From the NCBI RefSeq assembly GCF_014844095.1, contig NZ_CP062163.1, positions 5,179,501 through 5,243,500 on the forward strand: a DNA stretch of 64,000 nt, read 5' to 3'. The notes below the pieces were generated by a model that did no database searches, had not been told where the DNA came from, and worked only from the letters and a program-made list of their open reading frames with translations. Below are positions 9,174 to 19,552 of the stretch, in pieces. The DNA is from Brevibacillus sp. JNUCC-41 (GTDB lineage Bacteria; Bacillota; Bacilli; Bacillales; DSM-1321). Every line of letters begins with the position of its first letter. Position 1 is the stretch's first letter. The position numbers and the translations under genes were made by a program.

Positions 9174-9635
9174 CTACTTTTTTTCATTTTTCCAATTATA
9201 AGAGAAAATATCAAGGATTTGGAGAACTTGCTGGTTAATCATTTCCCTTGCTTGTTCAATTTCAAGCCCCTCGAGGGGGATGGCAGGAATCCATACTAAA
9301 TTATTGTCTAATTCCCGCTCTTCCTTTTTCCATTCAAAATCCGATGTAAGAAAAAAAACATGCTCGAAATCATTTTCTTTCACTTCATTGGCCCAACGCT
9401 TTAACCGCTCAACCTTATCCATTTCATCACTTATATAATGAAATGTTGGCAATAAAAGAATTCTTCCTTTCATCTGCTTTTCAATTTCCAAGCTTAAAAT
9501 GGTAAGAAATTCATTCATTGAGCCCGATTGCTTCATTTGTCCTTTAAAAGATAGGGGAACCAAAGGAATCAAAACGGTATCCACGTACTCTTTTGACTGC
9601 ATATACATGTCAAGATCTTTTGCTGTCCACTTCAT
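9174..9635 (-). CDS. ypiF: YpiF family protein (DUF2487)
   Basis: A soluble 153-aa protein of the YpiF/DUF2487 family, recognised by its position upstream of qcrABC and its N-terminus (MKWTAKDLDMYMQSKEYVDT). It has alternating alpha/beta segments and no catalytic motif or membrane segment that I can see. A GTG four codons upstream is possible, but the ATG has the better-spaced GGGAGTGA site. No function has been established. The constant link with the bc complex genes suggests, without proving, a respiratory role. Confidence 0.8.
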   Translation of the reverse strand: MKWTAKDLDMYMQSKEYVDTVLIPLVPLSFKGQMKQSGSMNEFLTILSLEIEKQMKGRILLLPTFHYISDEMDKVERLKRWANEVKENDFEHVFFLTSDFEWKKEERELDNNLVWIPAIPLEGLEIEQAREMINQQVLQILDIFSYNWKNEKK

Positions 9636-9750
9636 GTTTTTCTTCACTCCCGATTATTTGAATCAACTCCTTTTCATTTTACCATTTTTTTTATAACATC
9701 TTTACCATATACCCATAGTCTTTACAAAAATGTGGATTTTATCAATATTT

Positions 9751-9787
9751 TATAAAAAATAAAAACCTTTCCTGATTACGGAAAGGT
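9751..9787 (-). terminator. Terminator of ypiA-ypiB
   Basis: The hairpin AACCTTTCC/GGAAAGGT with a 7-nt loop is followed on the minus strand by a long T-rich run, 10 bp after the ypiB stop. It separates ypiAB from ypiF and qcr. Confidence 0.85.
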
Positions 9788-9796
9788 CAATTTATT

Positions 9797-10348
9797 TTAT
9801 CCAAGTACTTTTAATTGATTCAATTGTTCTGTTAAGTTCTTAAATGCTTGTTCATCATGCTTATCAAGTGCTTCATCGATTTCCTTAAGCAAACGGTCCC
9901 TTTGGAAATACAACATGCTTCTTTCTAAAAATTGTTCAGCCAGCAGCTGATCTTTTTCATTCGATGCAGTTGATTTCGGCATGAAGGGATTGTTCTCGAG
10001 TACCGCTGCATATTGATAGGAAGAGTAAGCCGATTTAAAATTGAGCTGAATATAAATGTCTTCATCCCGATTTAAACGGATATCATGAAAAGATTTCTCT
10101 GCATCGGTCGTCATGATATTGGACTTATAGAACCTGAAAGGGACTTCATCCACACAATGTGTCGACATGATCAGTCCACGTGGACAATATTGTGCATTTT
10201 CTACAAAATGAACCTTTTTCATTAGTTGATCATGACTCATTAAGTAATTCAATATCCATACGCATTCTCTTCGTTTCAGTTGATAATGATTTAAAAACCA
10301 CCGAATAAAATCCTTCTTCTCATTCACAGAAACAGGGGCAGCCACCAT
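9797..10348 (-). CDS. reoY: ReoY/YpiB proteolysis co-factor (UPF0302)
   Basis: A 183-aa UPF0302 protein equivalent to B. subtilis YpiB. In Listeria the same protein, ReoY, helps target MurA for ClpCP degradation and so limits peptidoglycan synthesis. That role comes from the family, not from this sequence. The protein has an N-terminal globular part with conserved [20 protein letters not shown]-like helices and a charged helical C-terminus. The start follows a strong GAGGAGGGAA site. It lies 41 bp after ypiA and is co-transcribed with it up to the terminator. Confidence 0.88.
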   Translation of the reverse strand: MVAAPVSVNEKKDFIRWFLNHYQLKRRECVWILNYLMSHDQLMKKVHFVENAQYCPRGLIMSTHCVDEVPFRFYKSNIMTTDAEKSFHDIRLNRDEDIYIQLNFKSAYSSYQYAAVLENNPFMPKSTASNEKDQLLAEQFLERSMLYFQRDRLLKEIDEALDKHDEQAFKNLTEQLNQLKVLG

Positions 10349-10389
10349 GAATTCCCTCCTCTGTCTTGATTTAGTGTTGTTTCACTTAT

Positions 10390-11661
10390 CTACATTTCAT
10401 CCGTGCTTTCACCTAGCCGCTCCAAAATCATTGCATACTCATCATTCGCCGGGTTCATCTCAAGCAGCTTATTAAATACTTCTCTAGATGTCGCTCTGTC
10501 TCCTTCTTCAATTAAAAAGAAACCATAATCTTCAAGGAAATCTTGATTGTTCTTGAATGAATTATATGCTTTATGATAGCTGGTTAATGACTCTTTAAAT
10601 TGTTCGGTTTGCTGATAAGATACAGCAGCTATCCATTCAAACTGCGGATCATCCTCTCCATATCGCCTTACTTCACCAATACACTCCAATACATCTTCAT
10701 ACCTTTCGTGGTGCATATACAATTTCAATAGGGTGAGTGCAGCTTCCAGGTATCCCGGATCAATGGCAAGTGCTTCTTTAAATAGATTTTCCGCCTCTTC
10801 ATCAAGCCCGCTTTTCAAGGCTATTTTTCCTCCGAAGAAGTAAAGTTCCTTATTGAATTCATCAGCCTTGATTCCTTCTTTGACCGTTTTCAAGGCCTTT
10901 TCCAGATCTTCAAGATGTTCATAACTCTTTGCCAGGTACAAATATAGAGAATGGTATTCATGATCTAATTCTTTCAGTTCAATAAACTTTCGTATGGCTG
11001 TCTCATAAAGACCTGCCTGAAAAGCTGTAAATGCATATTCAAATAGGGTATTGATTTCAAGTCCATCCTGTAAGGCCTTTTCAAAGTGGGGAAGGGCCTC
11101 CTCGAACTTTCCTGAACTGCTTAATGCTTCAGCAAGCCTCTGATTGACATTAACACCAGCGATTTCTTGTTCCTGTTCCAAAACCTTTATGTAATTTGCA
11201 ATGGCTTCCTGATCCCTTCCTTGATGAAAGAACAGTTCAGCTAGTGCAAAATCAATGATGATCTCATCTGGAAGCATTTCCTTGGCTTGCTGTAATTTCC
11301 GTTCGCTGACCTCATCCATCCCCTGTAATTGATAAAGGTCCGCTTCCAAAAGCAAAGCACTTGGATATACTTCATCATCTGCACTTACTTTTTCAAGCAA
11401 CAGCATCGCTTCATCTTCCTGGTCCATGTCAATAAGGATTTCCGCCAACGAAACAATCAATTCTCCTTCATTGGGATAGAGCTGCAGCAGATGTTCAAAA
11501 AGATCCTTTGCCTCCTCCGCAAAACCAAGCTGGAGCATTTCTTCGGCCAGCAACAATATGTCCTCTGCTGACTCTGATGATTTAATTCGATTTATATGTT
11601 TAAGAGCTTCTGTTAATTCCCCTTTTTTTAAATGCTGTATAACTTGTTCCACTGTGTTCAT
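10390..11661 (-). CDS. ypiA: Tetratricopeptide-repeat protein YpiA
   Basis: A 423-aa cytoplasmic protein built almost wholly of TPR helices. Repeats with the W/L-G-Y-A-F-A-P spacing recur about every 34 residues (for example AEEAKDLFEHLLQLYPNEGE and KFEEALPHFEKALQDG). No enzymatic domain or membrane segment is present, so it is probably a protein-protein adaptor. It heads the ypiA-ypiB pair as in B. subtilis. A good match to a CcpA site lies about 300 bp upstream. The precise partner is unknown to me. Confidence 0.85.
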   Translation of the reverse strand: MNTVEQVIQHLKKGELTEALKHINRIKSSESAEDILLLAEEMLQLGFAEEAKDLFEHLLQLYPNEGELIVSLAEILIDMDQEDEAMLLLEKVSADDEVYPSALLLEADLYQLQGMDEVSERKLQQAKEMLPDEIIIDFALAELFFHQGRDQEAIANYIKVLEQEQEIAGVNVNQRLAEALSSSGKFEEALPHFEKALQDGLEINTLFEYAFTAFQAGLYETAIRKFIELKELDHEYHSLYLYLAKSYEHLEDLEKALKTVKEGIKADEFNKELYFFGGKIALKSGLDEEAENLFKEALAIDPGYLEAALTLLKLYMHHERYEDVLECIGEVRRYGEDDPQFEWIAAVSYQQTEQFKESLTSYHKAYNSFKNNQDFLEDYGFFLIEEGDRATSREVFNKLLEMNPANDEYAMILERLGESTDEM

Positions 11662-11954
11662 TGTTGAATCCTTCCTTTTGCAAGATAGACTTGGTCCCTA
11701 GTCATACACACACTCACGCCATAATGTAACATATTGTTCCATTAAGAACAAAATACCTTGTATTCGCGAGATGCATAGTAAACAGTATTCATTAGTTTAC
11801 CACACTGTAGCCCTGTATTCCATTGATGAAGTCCCCTCCCATTCTCATTAAAAAAAGGTTACTAGTTAATTCTCCACGCTATGGTGAATCTCCTTTTTGA
11901 TCATGAACCCCTTTTTCATTATTTTCATGACCATACAGGTAAAAAAAGCCCGGA
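11662..11954. other. Intergenic region upstream of ypiA, no gene called
   Basis: About 290 bp between ypiA and the cre-like site. It is A/T rich and must hold the ypiA promoter. I could not single out a convincing -35/-10 pair. A 22-codon open frame and an 8-codon frame behind GGGAGGGG occur on the minus strand but have no further support. Confidence 0.4.
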
Positions 11955-11968
11955 TGTTAGCGCTTTCA
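11955..11968. promoter_or_regulatory. Candidate CcpA (cre) site upstream of ypiA
   Basis: TGTTAGCGCTTTCA fits the cre consensus TGWNANCGNTNWCA at every fixed position. It lies between the aroA terminator and ypiA, about 290 bp before the ypiA start. A role in carbon catabolite control is inferred. Confidence 0.45.
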
Positions 11969-11980
11969 ACACTTTTGAGC

Positions 11981-12028
11981 ATTTAAAAAAAGTTTACAGA
12001 CCAAATAAGGTATGTAAACTTTTTTTAT
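11981..12028 (-). terminator. Terminator after aroA, end of the aromatic gene run
   Basis: A long A-tract/T-tract hairpin, AAAAAAAGTTTACA paired with TGTAAACTTTTTTT around a 17-nt loop, sits 3 bp after the aroA stop. Confidence 0.85.
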
Positions 12029-12030
12029 AT

Positions 12031-13317
12031 TTACTTTATCAATTCACTCAAATGCCCAAAAAATTGTGGATATGATACATCTATGGCATCAGGATCAGCA
12101 AGTTCAACTTCCCCATCCGTTATCAAAGCCGCTACAGCAAGCATCATCCCGATACGATGATCTCCATGGCTTGTAACCTTACCTCCATTAAGGGCTTTAC
12201 GTCCTTTGATGATCAATCCATCTGCTGTCGGGGTTATATCTGCCCCAAGGATGGAGAGCTCATTCGCAACAGTATCAATTCGATTCGTCTCTTTCACTTT
12301 AAGTTCTGCTGCATCCTTGATTGTCGTTATCCCTTCAGCCTGTGTTGCCAGAAGTGCAATTACCGGTATTTCATCGATGAGTCGGGGAATTAAATCACCG
12401 CTGATGGTCGTCCCTTTTAGTCGGGAACTTCTGACAGTGATGTCTCCTGCAGGTTCACCCTCGCTCGTCTTCTTCTCTATCGTAATATCCGCCCCCATCG
12501 ATTTCATGACTTCGATGATTCCTGTCCTTGTCGGATTAAGGCCTACATTCTTTAACACCACTTCACTATTTTCCGTAATCGCTGCAGCCACCATGAAGAA
12601 AGCAGCCGAAGAAATATCACCCGGCACATGGATGGAAGTCCCTTTGAAGACTTGGTTTCCGCTTACTTTAATCGTGTGACCGTCCTTTTCGATTTTCCCG
12701 CCAAACTCTTGGATCATTCGTTCTGTATGATCACGGGTCTCTTCCGGTTCGATAATGATCGTTTCACCTTCCGCCTGTAAACCAGCCAAGATTATCGCTG
12801 ATTTTACCTGCGCACTTGCTACAGGCAATTCATAGCGAAACCCATTTAATTTGCCACCTCTTATGCAGAGCGGGGTGTATTCCGCTCCTTTTCGGCCATC
12901 AATGACTGCTCCCATCTGACGAAGAGGGGTGACTACCCGGGTCATTGGACGTTTGGCTATCGATTCATCACCTGCCAAAACGGCCGAAAATGGCTGTCCT
13001 GCCAAAATGCCCATCATTAACCTGATCGTCGTACCAGAATTTCCGACATCCAGAACAGATTCAGGTTCCTTTAATCCATTAAAACCTTTGCCTTCAATTT
13101 TGACGTTCTGCCCATCTTGTTCAATATGGACTCCAAGCTGCTTAAAACAGGAAATCGTACTTAAACAGTCGGCTCCTGGAAGAAAATTAGTGACTGTCGT
13201 TTCCCCTTCGGCAAGCGCTCCGAACATTATCGAACGATGGGAGATCGACTTATCTCCAGGTATGGCAATCGAACCACGTAATGTTCGGATGTTTGTTTGT
13301 AATTTTTTTGAATTCAT
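12031..13317 (-). CDS. aroA: 3-phosphoshikimate 1-carboxyvinyltransferase (EPSP synthase)
   Basis: Joins shikimate-3-phosphate and PEP in the chorismate pathway; B. subtilis literature calls this gene aroE. The 428-aa product has the signatures GDKSISHRS near the N-terminus and the [13 protein letters not shown] PEP-binding block, and it ends with DHRIGMM. The start at MNSKKLQ is chosen over an upstream ATG because GGAAAGGATGG precedes it and the length equals the B. subtilis enzyme. It lies 23 bp after tyrA and is the last gene of the run. Confidence 0.97.
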   Translation of the reverse strand: MNSKKLQTNIRTLRGSIAIPGDKSISHRSIMFGALAEGETTVTNFLPGADCLSTISCFKQLGVHIEQDGQNVKIEGKGFNGLKEPESVLDVGNSGTTIRLMMGILAGQPFSAVLAGDESIAKRPMTRVVTPLRQMGAVIDGRKGAEYTPLCIRGGKLNGFRYELPVASAQVKSAIILAGLQAEGETIIIEPEETRDHTERMIQEFGGKIEKDGHTIKVSGNQVFKGTSIHVPGDISSAAFFMVAAAITENSEVVLKNVGLNPTRTGIIEVMKSMGADITIEKKTSEGEPAGDITVRSSRLKGTTISGDLIPRLIDEIPVIALLATQAEGITTIKDAAELKVKETNRIDTVANELSILGADITPTADGLIIKGRKALNGGKVTSHGDHRIGMMLAVAALITDGEVELADPDAIDVSYPQFFGHLSELIK

Positions 13318-13340
13318 AAAACCATCCTTTCCTATCAATA

Positions 13341-14444
13341 TTATGCCAGGATCGTTTCATAATCTGTATGTCTAGAAATACACTCCGCAGCTTTGATTCG
13401 ATCAACATCCGTTTGGAAGCTGATGACCAGCACACCGTATATCTCTTCCCTGGTTTCAATGATCCTTATGTTAGTAATGCTGATACCTTCTTGAGCCAAA
13501 TATCCGGTAATCTCAGAAATTATTCCGGCATAATCCGGTATATCGATATATAAATCATAAAACGCTGGTATGGCGCCTTTTGCATGTGTGGGCAAATCAT
13601 CCCTGAAAATCTTGGCATCGGTAAAGAATCGAAGGATTTCTTCACTATCTTCATTCGCAACCAGACCTTTTATATGCTCCATTTCATTCAGCCAATCATT
13701 CATTAATTCAAGTAGCACATCCCGGTTATGTAACAAAATGTCACGCCACATTTCCGGACTGCTTGAAGCAATTCTTGTAATATCTCGGAATCCGCCTGCT
13801 GCAAGCCTTGAAATCAACTTGTTTTCCTTACTGTAATGTTCTGCCTGCTTAACGAGCCCCGACGCGACAATATGCGGAAAATGACTAATGACCCCAGTCA
13901 GCTTATCATGAGTGGCCGGACTCACAACCAGAAAGTTAGCTCTTGTCCCTTGCAGCCACCCTTTAAGCTGCTCAACTTTTTCTTCTTCAATGGAATCGCC
14001 GGGAGTAAGCAAATAAAATGCGTGTTCGAATAAATGCAATTTGGCTGCCGCAGCACCGCTTTTATGGGAACCAGCCATAGGGTGCCCCCCGATGAAGGCC
14101 ACCCCTTTATCTATCAATGGTTTTGCTGCCTTTACGACTGTATCCTTCGTACTTCCTGCATCCGATATGAGGACATCACTTTTTAAATCCATATCGGCCA
14201 ATTGAGCTAAAATCTTCACGGTTTCATTGACAGGCACAGCAAGTAGAATCAAATCAGCTTCACGTGCTCCCGCTTCCAAAGATGATACAGACTCATCAAT
14301 GATCCCCAATAGCGTCGATAGTTGAACATTCTTTTCGCTTAGGTCCATACCAACAATCACGGCTTCAGGATGTGCATGGCGTACAGCCATGGCCAGTGAT
14401 CCGCCAATTAGACCTAAACCTATTACAAAAACCTTACCCTTCAC
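13341..14444 (-). CDS. tyrA: Prephenate dehydrogenase with C-terminal ACT domain
   Basis: Oxidative decarboxylation of prephenate to 4-hydroxyphenylpyruvate for tyrosine. The N-terminal Rossmann loop [10 protein letters not shown] (residues 9-18) and the family motif [12 protein letters not shown] are clear. The last about 75 residues ([21 protein letters not shown]) form an ACT domain, expected to bind tyrosine for feedback control. The start is GTG, preceded by GGGGGAGAG. The 367-aa length fits the family. It stands between hisC and aroA. Confidence 0.96.
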   Translation of the reverse strand: MKGKVFVIGLGLIGGSLAMAVRHAHPEAVIVGMDLSEKNVQLSTLLGIIDESVSSLEAGAREADLILLAVPVNETVKILAQLADMDLKSDVLISDAGSTKDTVVKAAKPLIDKGVAFIGGHPMAGSHKSGAAAAKLHLFEHAFYLLTPGDSIEEEKVEQLKGWLQGTRANFLVVSPATHDKLTGVISHFPHIVASGLVKQAEHYSKENKLISRLAAGGFRDITRIASSSPEMWRDILLHNRDVLLELMNDWLNEMEHIKGLVANEDSEEILRFFTDAKIFRDDLPTHAKGAIPAFYDLYIDIPDYAGIISEITGYLAQEGISITNIRIIETREEIYGVLVISFQTDVDRIKAAECISRHTDYETILA

Positions 14445-14491
14445 TCTTCTCTCCCCCGCATCTTTTATGCTCCTCTAGGTTTGATGAAACG

Positions 14492-15604
14492 TTAAAGCAG
14501 CGAATCAGAAGGTGCCTCAGCTTCATTCAAAAAAGTTTTAATCGCATTAATCATTCCTTCATTTTCTTCAGTGGAACCAATCGTTACCCTCAGGCTGTTA
14601 GGAAAACCGAAAGATTTCCCCGACCTTGCGATGTACCCGCGTTCAAGCAAATATTGAAACACCACGTCGGCATCCTGTTTAAAATGGATAAAGATGAAAT
14701 TACCTTGTGACGGGTAATAAGCTAAATTTTCCTTATTGCAAAATTCATAGTACCGCTTGAGCCCTTTTTGATTTTCTTCCTTGCATTTTTCAATGAAGGC
14801 TTGATCTTCCAAAGCGACGATAGCAATATTCTGTGCAAATGTGTTCACATTGAATGGTTCCCGGGATGGATCTAGTTTCTGAATAATATCCTCATCCGCC
14901 AAACCGTACCCTACCCTAAAACTGGCAAGTCCATAAATTTTTGAGAATGTCCGGAGTATGATCAAATTTTTATATTTATTAATCCATTGATTCGTTCTCG
15001 GGTAATCCTCAGCCGTTGCATATTCACAATAAGCTTCATCCAAAACGATTAGAACATCTTCCGGCACTTTTTCGATGAACGATACTAAGTCCTGTTCCGA
15101 AATGTATTTACCAGTTGGATTATTTGGTGTACAAAGCCAGACAACCGCTGTTTTTTCATCTATAACTTTAAGCATTCCTTCTAGATCATGAGCACCGTCA
15201 ATATGGGGAACTTCCCTGATTTCCGCACCTTCTAACGTGGCATTATGGCGATACTGCGAAAAAGTGCCTGTTGCCATGACCGTATTCTTTCCTGCTCCCA
15301 ATAGGCTCCTGGAGATGATTTGAATGTTCTCATCAGATCCATTTCCAAAAATAAGCTGAGTTTCTTTCACACCTGTATGTTTTGCAACAGCTTCCCTAAG
15401 CATCGTGGCATATCCATCCGGATAGATGGCAAACGAATGGGTTGAATTCCTAACGGATTCTTTGACTTTTTCCGAACAGCCAAAAGGATTTTCATTTGAA
15501 GCTAATTTCGTGATTTTTTCCAACCCGTATAATTTTTTCACTTCATCAGTGGATTTTCCCGGTTGATAAGACTTCAAGGAGAGGACCGCTTCATTCCATT
15601 TCAA
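14492..15604 (-). CDS. hisC: Histidinol-phosphate/aromatic aminotransferase HisC
   Basis: A PLP-dependent class I/II aminotransferase used for histidinol-phosphate and, in Bacillus, also for tyrosine and phenylalanine synthesis. Landmarks are LASNENPFG, the CTPNNPTG substrate/PLP block, DEAYCEY, and the PLP lysine in RTFSKIYGLASFRVGY. I start it at TTG (MKWNEAVLSLK) because AGGGGTGA precedes it at 5-6 nt. A GTG three codons upstream lies inside that ribosome site. The product is 370 aa. In B. subtilis trpEDCFBA lies between aroH and hisC; here only about 85 bp separate them. Confidence 0.95.
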   Translation of the reverse strand: MKWNEAVLSLKSYQPGKSTDEVKKLYGLEKITKLASNENPFGCSEKVKESVRNSTHSFAIYPDGYATMLREAVAKHTGVKETQLIFGNGSDENIQIISRSLLGAGKNTVMATGTFSQYRHNATLEGAEIREVPHIDGAHDLEGMLKVIDEKTAVVWLCTPNNPTGKYISEQDLVSFIEKVPEDVLIVLDEAYCEYATAEDYPRTNQWINKYKNLIILRTFSKIYGLASFRVGYGLADEDIIQKLDPSREPFNVNTFAQNIAIVALEDQAFIEKCKEENQKGLKRYYEFCNKENLAYYPSQGNFIFIHFKQDADVVFQYLLERGYIARSGKSFGFPNSLRVTIGSTEENEGMINAIKTFLNEAEAPSDSLL

Positions 15605-15630
15605 GTAAATCACCCCTATATATTTTTTAT

Positions 15631-15666
15631 CACTTTAAAGTAACAAAGTGCGAAAGTAGTATATCA
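15631..15666 (-). promoter_or_regulatory. hisC promoter with downstream palindrome
   Basis: On the minus strand an extended -10 (TGATATACT) is followed 15 nt later by CACTTTAAAGTA read on the plus strand, a near-perfect palindrome. It is placed between the likely start point and the ribosome site. The same arrangement occurs upstream of aroC. An operator role is inferred. Confidence 0.4.
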
Positions 15667-15688
15667 TATTCATAGATTTTAAATCATC

Positions 15689-16057
15689 TTATATCTGCTT
15701 TGTCAAATCTGGCCGTAATACCGTAGCCCCTGCCTGGTATACATGATGTATTTCTTTTTGAGATTTCGTCGTATTTACGTGGATCATGACCCGGATGCAA
15801 AACGGCAGGGAATTGCTCACGGGTATTTCTTTCATGCATGTAACCGGTACATAAGTCCAGCCTTCGAATTTCCTCAAGGCTTTGGCGGGGAAGACAGAGC
15901 GAATCTCTTCCGTCGCAGAAAAAAATACAGAAGCTACCATATCGGGATCAATCTCGTTGACCCGAATGATCTCCGCCATCAACTTTTCGACAGCTGAAAT
16001 CACTTCCATCTCTGTGTCTCTTTCTACTGTAGTGGCACCCCTTATTCCTCTTATCAC
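15689..16057 (-). CDS. aroH: Chorismate mutase, AroH class
   Basis: A monofunctional trimeric chorismate mutase of the Bacillus AroH fold that rearranges chorismate to prephenate. The 122-aa product starts MIRGIRGATTVERDTE, with the conserved Arg residues of the active site. It includes SVFFSATEEIRSVFPAKA and the late motif CIRVMIHVNT. The start codon is GTG behind AAGGGGGA. It lies about 25 bp after aroB. The trp genes that normally follow it are absent. Confidence 0.95.
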   Translation of the reverse strand: MIRGIRGATTVERDTEMEVISAVEKLMAEIIRVNEIDPDMVASVFFSATEEIRSVFPAKALRKFEGWTYVPVTCMKEIPVSNSLPFCIRVMIHVNTTKSQKEIHHVYQAGATVLRPDLTKQI

Positions 16058-16081
16058 ACATAGTCCCCCTTCTTTAGAACT

Positions 16082-17161
16082 CTATATCATATCCGCCATT
16101 TCCTCTATCAGCTCAGTGTCGGCTAAATCCATTAATAGCGGTGACCCCACTTCGTTTAGCAGAACAAAGGTAGCTGAATCATTGACCGATTTTTTGTCTG
16201 TTTTCATTAAATCAAGTAGCATTGCATGTTCCAGTCGGGTTGGAATGATTATTTGATAACCTAAAGAAGAAACCCAGTCAATAAACTCATCTAGTTTAAA
16301 ATCGAGATCCACTTTTTTCCTGCTTAATCTAAGAGCATATACCATCCCGATTAAAATTGATTCACCATGCGTAAAGTTTCCGTATCCCATTGAACTTTCC
16401 ACTGCATGTCCAAGCGTATGACCAAAATTCAAAAAGGCACGAATCCCGTTTTCCTTCTCATCCTCTTCGACAATTTTAGCTTTAATGCCAATTCCTTTTG
16501 TAATCATTGTCAGGAATTGCTCATCCGTTAGATCATTCAAATCAACAATATTCGACTTTAACCATAGATAAAACTCATTATCTGCTATCAAGGAATGTTT
16601 AATGACTTCCGCAAAACCTGACCTTAATTCTTTAAGAGGCAAAGTTTTAAGAAATTCAAGATCATAAATGACCGCTTCAGGCTGATGAAAGGCCCCAATC
16701 ATATTTTTCCCCAGCGGGTGATTGATGGCAACCTTGCCACCCACTGCACTATCATGGGCGAGCAAAGTCGTCGGAACCTGTATAAATGGAATCCCTCTCA
16801 TAAAAGTGGCCGCAACGAATCCAGCCAAGTCACCGACTGCACCACCGCCAAGGGCGATAATCAATGACTTGCGATTAATCTGATGGGATAAGCAGAAACT
16901 TTGGCATTCATAAAACACATCGAAAGTTTTAGCATGCTCCCCTTCTGGCACTACATGATGCAGGACCGGTTTTCCCGTCTTGATCAGAGCGTTTTTCACA
17001 GTTTCCAAGTGAAGTGCCGCCACTTTCTCATCAGTTATGATCAGAATCTTGTTTAGATGATTTAATTCGTGTGTTATTAATTCTGGCAATTCTTTTATTG
17101 CCCTCTTGCCAATTAAAACCGGATATTGCTTGGAAGCCGTTTTTATTTGGATGGATTCCAT
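16082..17161 (-). CDS. aroB: 3-dehydroquinate synthase
   Basis: The NAD- and metal-dependent second enzyme of the shikimate pathway, converting DAHP to 3-dehydroquinate. The 359-aa sequence shows the NAD-binding block ALGGGAVGDLAGFVAATFMRG (partial) and PTTLLAHDSAVGGK. The metal ligands lie in the Glu of FAEVIKH and in NFGHTLGHAVE. Its start lies 3 bp after aroC, with AAAGGGG upstream. Synteny aroC-aroB-aroH is the same as in B. subtilis. Confidence 0.97.
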   Translation of the reverse strand: MESIQIKTASKQYPVLIGKRAIKELPELITHELNHLNKILIITDEKVAALHLETVKNALIKTGKPVLHHVVPEGEHAKTFDVFYECQSFCLSHQINRKSLIIALGGGAVGDLAGFVAATFMRGIPFIQVPTTLLAHDSAVGGKVAINHPLGKNMIGAFHQPEAVIYDLEFLKTLPLKELRSGFAEVIKHSLIADNEFYLWLKSNIVDLNDLTDEQFLTMITKGIGIKAKIVEEDEKENGIRAFLNFGHTLGHAVESSMGYGNFTHGESILIGMVYALRLSRKKVDLDFKLDEFIDWVSSLGYQIIIPTRLEHAMLLDLMKTDKKSVNDSATFVLLNEVGSPLLMDLADTELIEEMADMI

Positions 17162-17164
17162 GAT

Positions 17165-18337
17165 TTAAAACCCCTTTACTTCTTCCCGATATGATCTCAT
17201 GTATTCTGCTAATTGCTCATACCGATCTGATGGGAATTGATCAATGATGGCAGCCGCCAGCTCCCATGCCACTACCGCCTCAGCAACTACCGCTGCAGCA
17301 GGAACCGCACAACTATCGGAACGTTCGACACTTGCTTCAAACACTTCCTTCGTATCGATATCAACACTTTTCAAAGGTTTATATAAAGTCGGGATCGGCT
17401 TCATCACACCGCGTACAACTATCGGCATTCCAGTTGTCATACCGCCTTCAAAACCGCCAAGGCGATTGGTTTTTCGGTAATAACCCTGATCTTCGTCCCA
17501 TGCGATTTCATCATGGACCTCACTGCCGAATAGATGGGCCGCTTCAAATCCAAGACCTATTTCCACACCTTTAAAAGCATTGATGCTCATTATCGCTGCG
17601 GCTAGTTTCGCATCAAGTTTCCGGTCATAATGCACATAACTTCCCACACCTACAGGCATTCCTTCTACAATGACTTCAACGATTCCGCCGATGGAATCTC
17701 CTTTTTGTTTCGCTTCATCAATTGCATCCTTCATCTGTTGCTCTACGTTTTTGTCAAAACATCTAACAGAAGATTCTTCCGTTACTTGTTGTAATTGCTG
17801 AATCGTTTCGTATTTTGGCGGTTCTGCCTTCACTCCGCCAATTTCCAAAACATGCGATGCCACTTCTATCCCCAATAAAGACAATAGCTTTTTAGCGACA
17901 GCACCTGCTGCCACCCTTACTGTCGTTTCACGGGCTGAAGAGCGTTCCAGAACATTTCTCAAATCGCGGTGCCCATATTTAATCCCGCCGTTCAAGTCGG
18001 CATGACCAGGACGGGGCCGGGTGATTTTACGTTTAATTTCTTCTGCTTCCTCTTCTGAAAGCCCTTCACTTCCCATAATCTTTGTCCAATGCTTCCAGTC
18101 ATCGTTCTCAACCACCAAAGCAACCGGTGAACCGAGTGTGTATCCATGTCTGATTCCCGAAGAAATGAATGCCTGATCTTTCTCGATCTGCATCCTTCTT
18201 CCACGTCCATGCCCTTTTTGCCGGCGCCCTAACTCTTGATTAATATCCTCATTCGATATCGGCATTCCTGCCGGTAATCCTTCAATGATAGTAGTCAGTT
18301 GCGGACCATGTGATTCTCCCGCTGTTAAATATCTCAT
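17165..18337 (-). CDS. aroC: Chorismate synthase
   Basis: The FMN-dependent last step to chorismate; called aroF in B. subtilis. The 390-aa product begins [15 protein letters not shown]. Signatures include [23 protein letters not shown] and [16 protein letters not shown]. The ATG is preferred over an upstream in-frame start because AAGGGGGCTGGAAG precedes it. It opens the aroC-aroB-aroH-hisC-tyrA-aroA run. A palindrome lies about 20 bp upstream of the start codon, just behind a likely promoter. Confidence 0.97.
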   Translation of the reverse strand: MRYLTAGESHGPQLTTIIEGLPAGMPISNEDINQELGRRQKGHGRGRRMQIEKDQAFISSGIRHGYTLGSPVALVVENDDWKHWTKIMGSEGLSEEEAEEIKRKITRPRPGHADLNGGIKYGHRDLRNVLERSSARETTVRVAAGAVAKKLLSLLGIEVASHVLEIGGVKAEPPKYETIQQLQQVTEESSVRCFDKNVEQQMKDAIDEAKQKGDSIGGIVEVIVEGMPVGVGSYVHYDRKLDAKLAAAIMSINAFKGVEIGLGFEAAHLFGSEVHDEIAWDEDQGYYRKTNRLGGFEGGMTTGMPIVVRGVMKPIPTLYKPLKSVDIDTKEVFEASVERSDSCAVPAAAVVAEAVVAWELAAAIIDQFPSDRYEQLAEYMRSYREEVKGF

Positions 18338-18355
18338 CTTCCAGCCCCCTTTTAG

Positions 18356-18386
18356 CACTTTAAAGTGTATATGTATCAATATACCA
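18356..18386 (-). promoter_or_regulatory. aroC promoter with downstream palindrome
   Basis: An extended -10 (TGGTATATT) on the minus strand is followed 10 nt later by the perfect 12-bp palindrome CACTTTAAAGTG, before the ribosome site. The core ACTTTAAAGT recurs in the same position upstream of hisC. A repressor operator is inferred. Confidence 0.45.
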
Positions 18387-18540
18387 CAATTTTATGAAAT
18401 ATGGGTATATGTAAAACGTAAAAACCATATTGTTTGAATTTAATCACTTTTCTCTCTATTTTACAAGTACTTAAACATTTTCGATATAGTTTAATCTTTC
18501 AAATTTGAGTTCTACTGGATTTGCCTTTTCACGACAAACG

Positions 18541-18584
18541 AAAAGGGACTGAATGCTTATGTACAGAATCAGTCCCTTTTTATT
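18541..18584 (-). terminator. Terminator after cheR
   Basis: A hairpin with arms AAAAGGGACTGA/TCAGTCCCTTTT lies within 15 bp of the cheR stop, with a short T-tract on either strand. Confidence 0.8.
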
Positions 18585-18592
18585 CAAAGTAT

Positions 18593-19411
<819 letters not shown>

Positions 19412-19485
19412 TTATATATCGGAGAGTGCCATATTTTCTTTAAACTAAAATAATTCCTCACCTTGCCGGAAAACTAAAAAAGCCA

Positions 19486-19536
19486 TACAAAAAAAGCGGG
19501 TTCCATCGCATAATGACGATGGAACCCGCTTTTTAT
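19486..19536 (-). terminator. Terminator of ndk
   Basis: A perfect hairpin AAAAAGCGGGTTCCATCG/CGATGGAACCCGCTTTTT with an 8-nt loop lies 18 bp after the ndk stop. It is one of the strongest terminators in the window. Confidence 0.95.
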
Positions 19537-19552
19537 AGAGTGATCGTATTAA

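Noticed and set aside
11866-11934. 22-codon open frame on the minus strand upstream of ypiA
   Set aside because: It has no convincing ribosome site and no recognisable family; probably chance in a long intergenic gap.
15700-15730. TTGACA followed by an A/T-rich hexamer at the end of aroH, resembling a promoter for hisC
   Set aside because: TTGACA is codons of aroH and the -10 is poor. The extended -10 nearer hisC is a better candidate.
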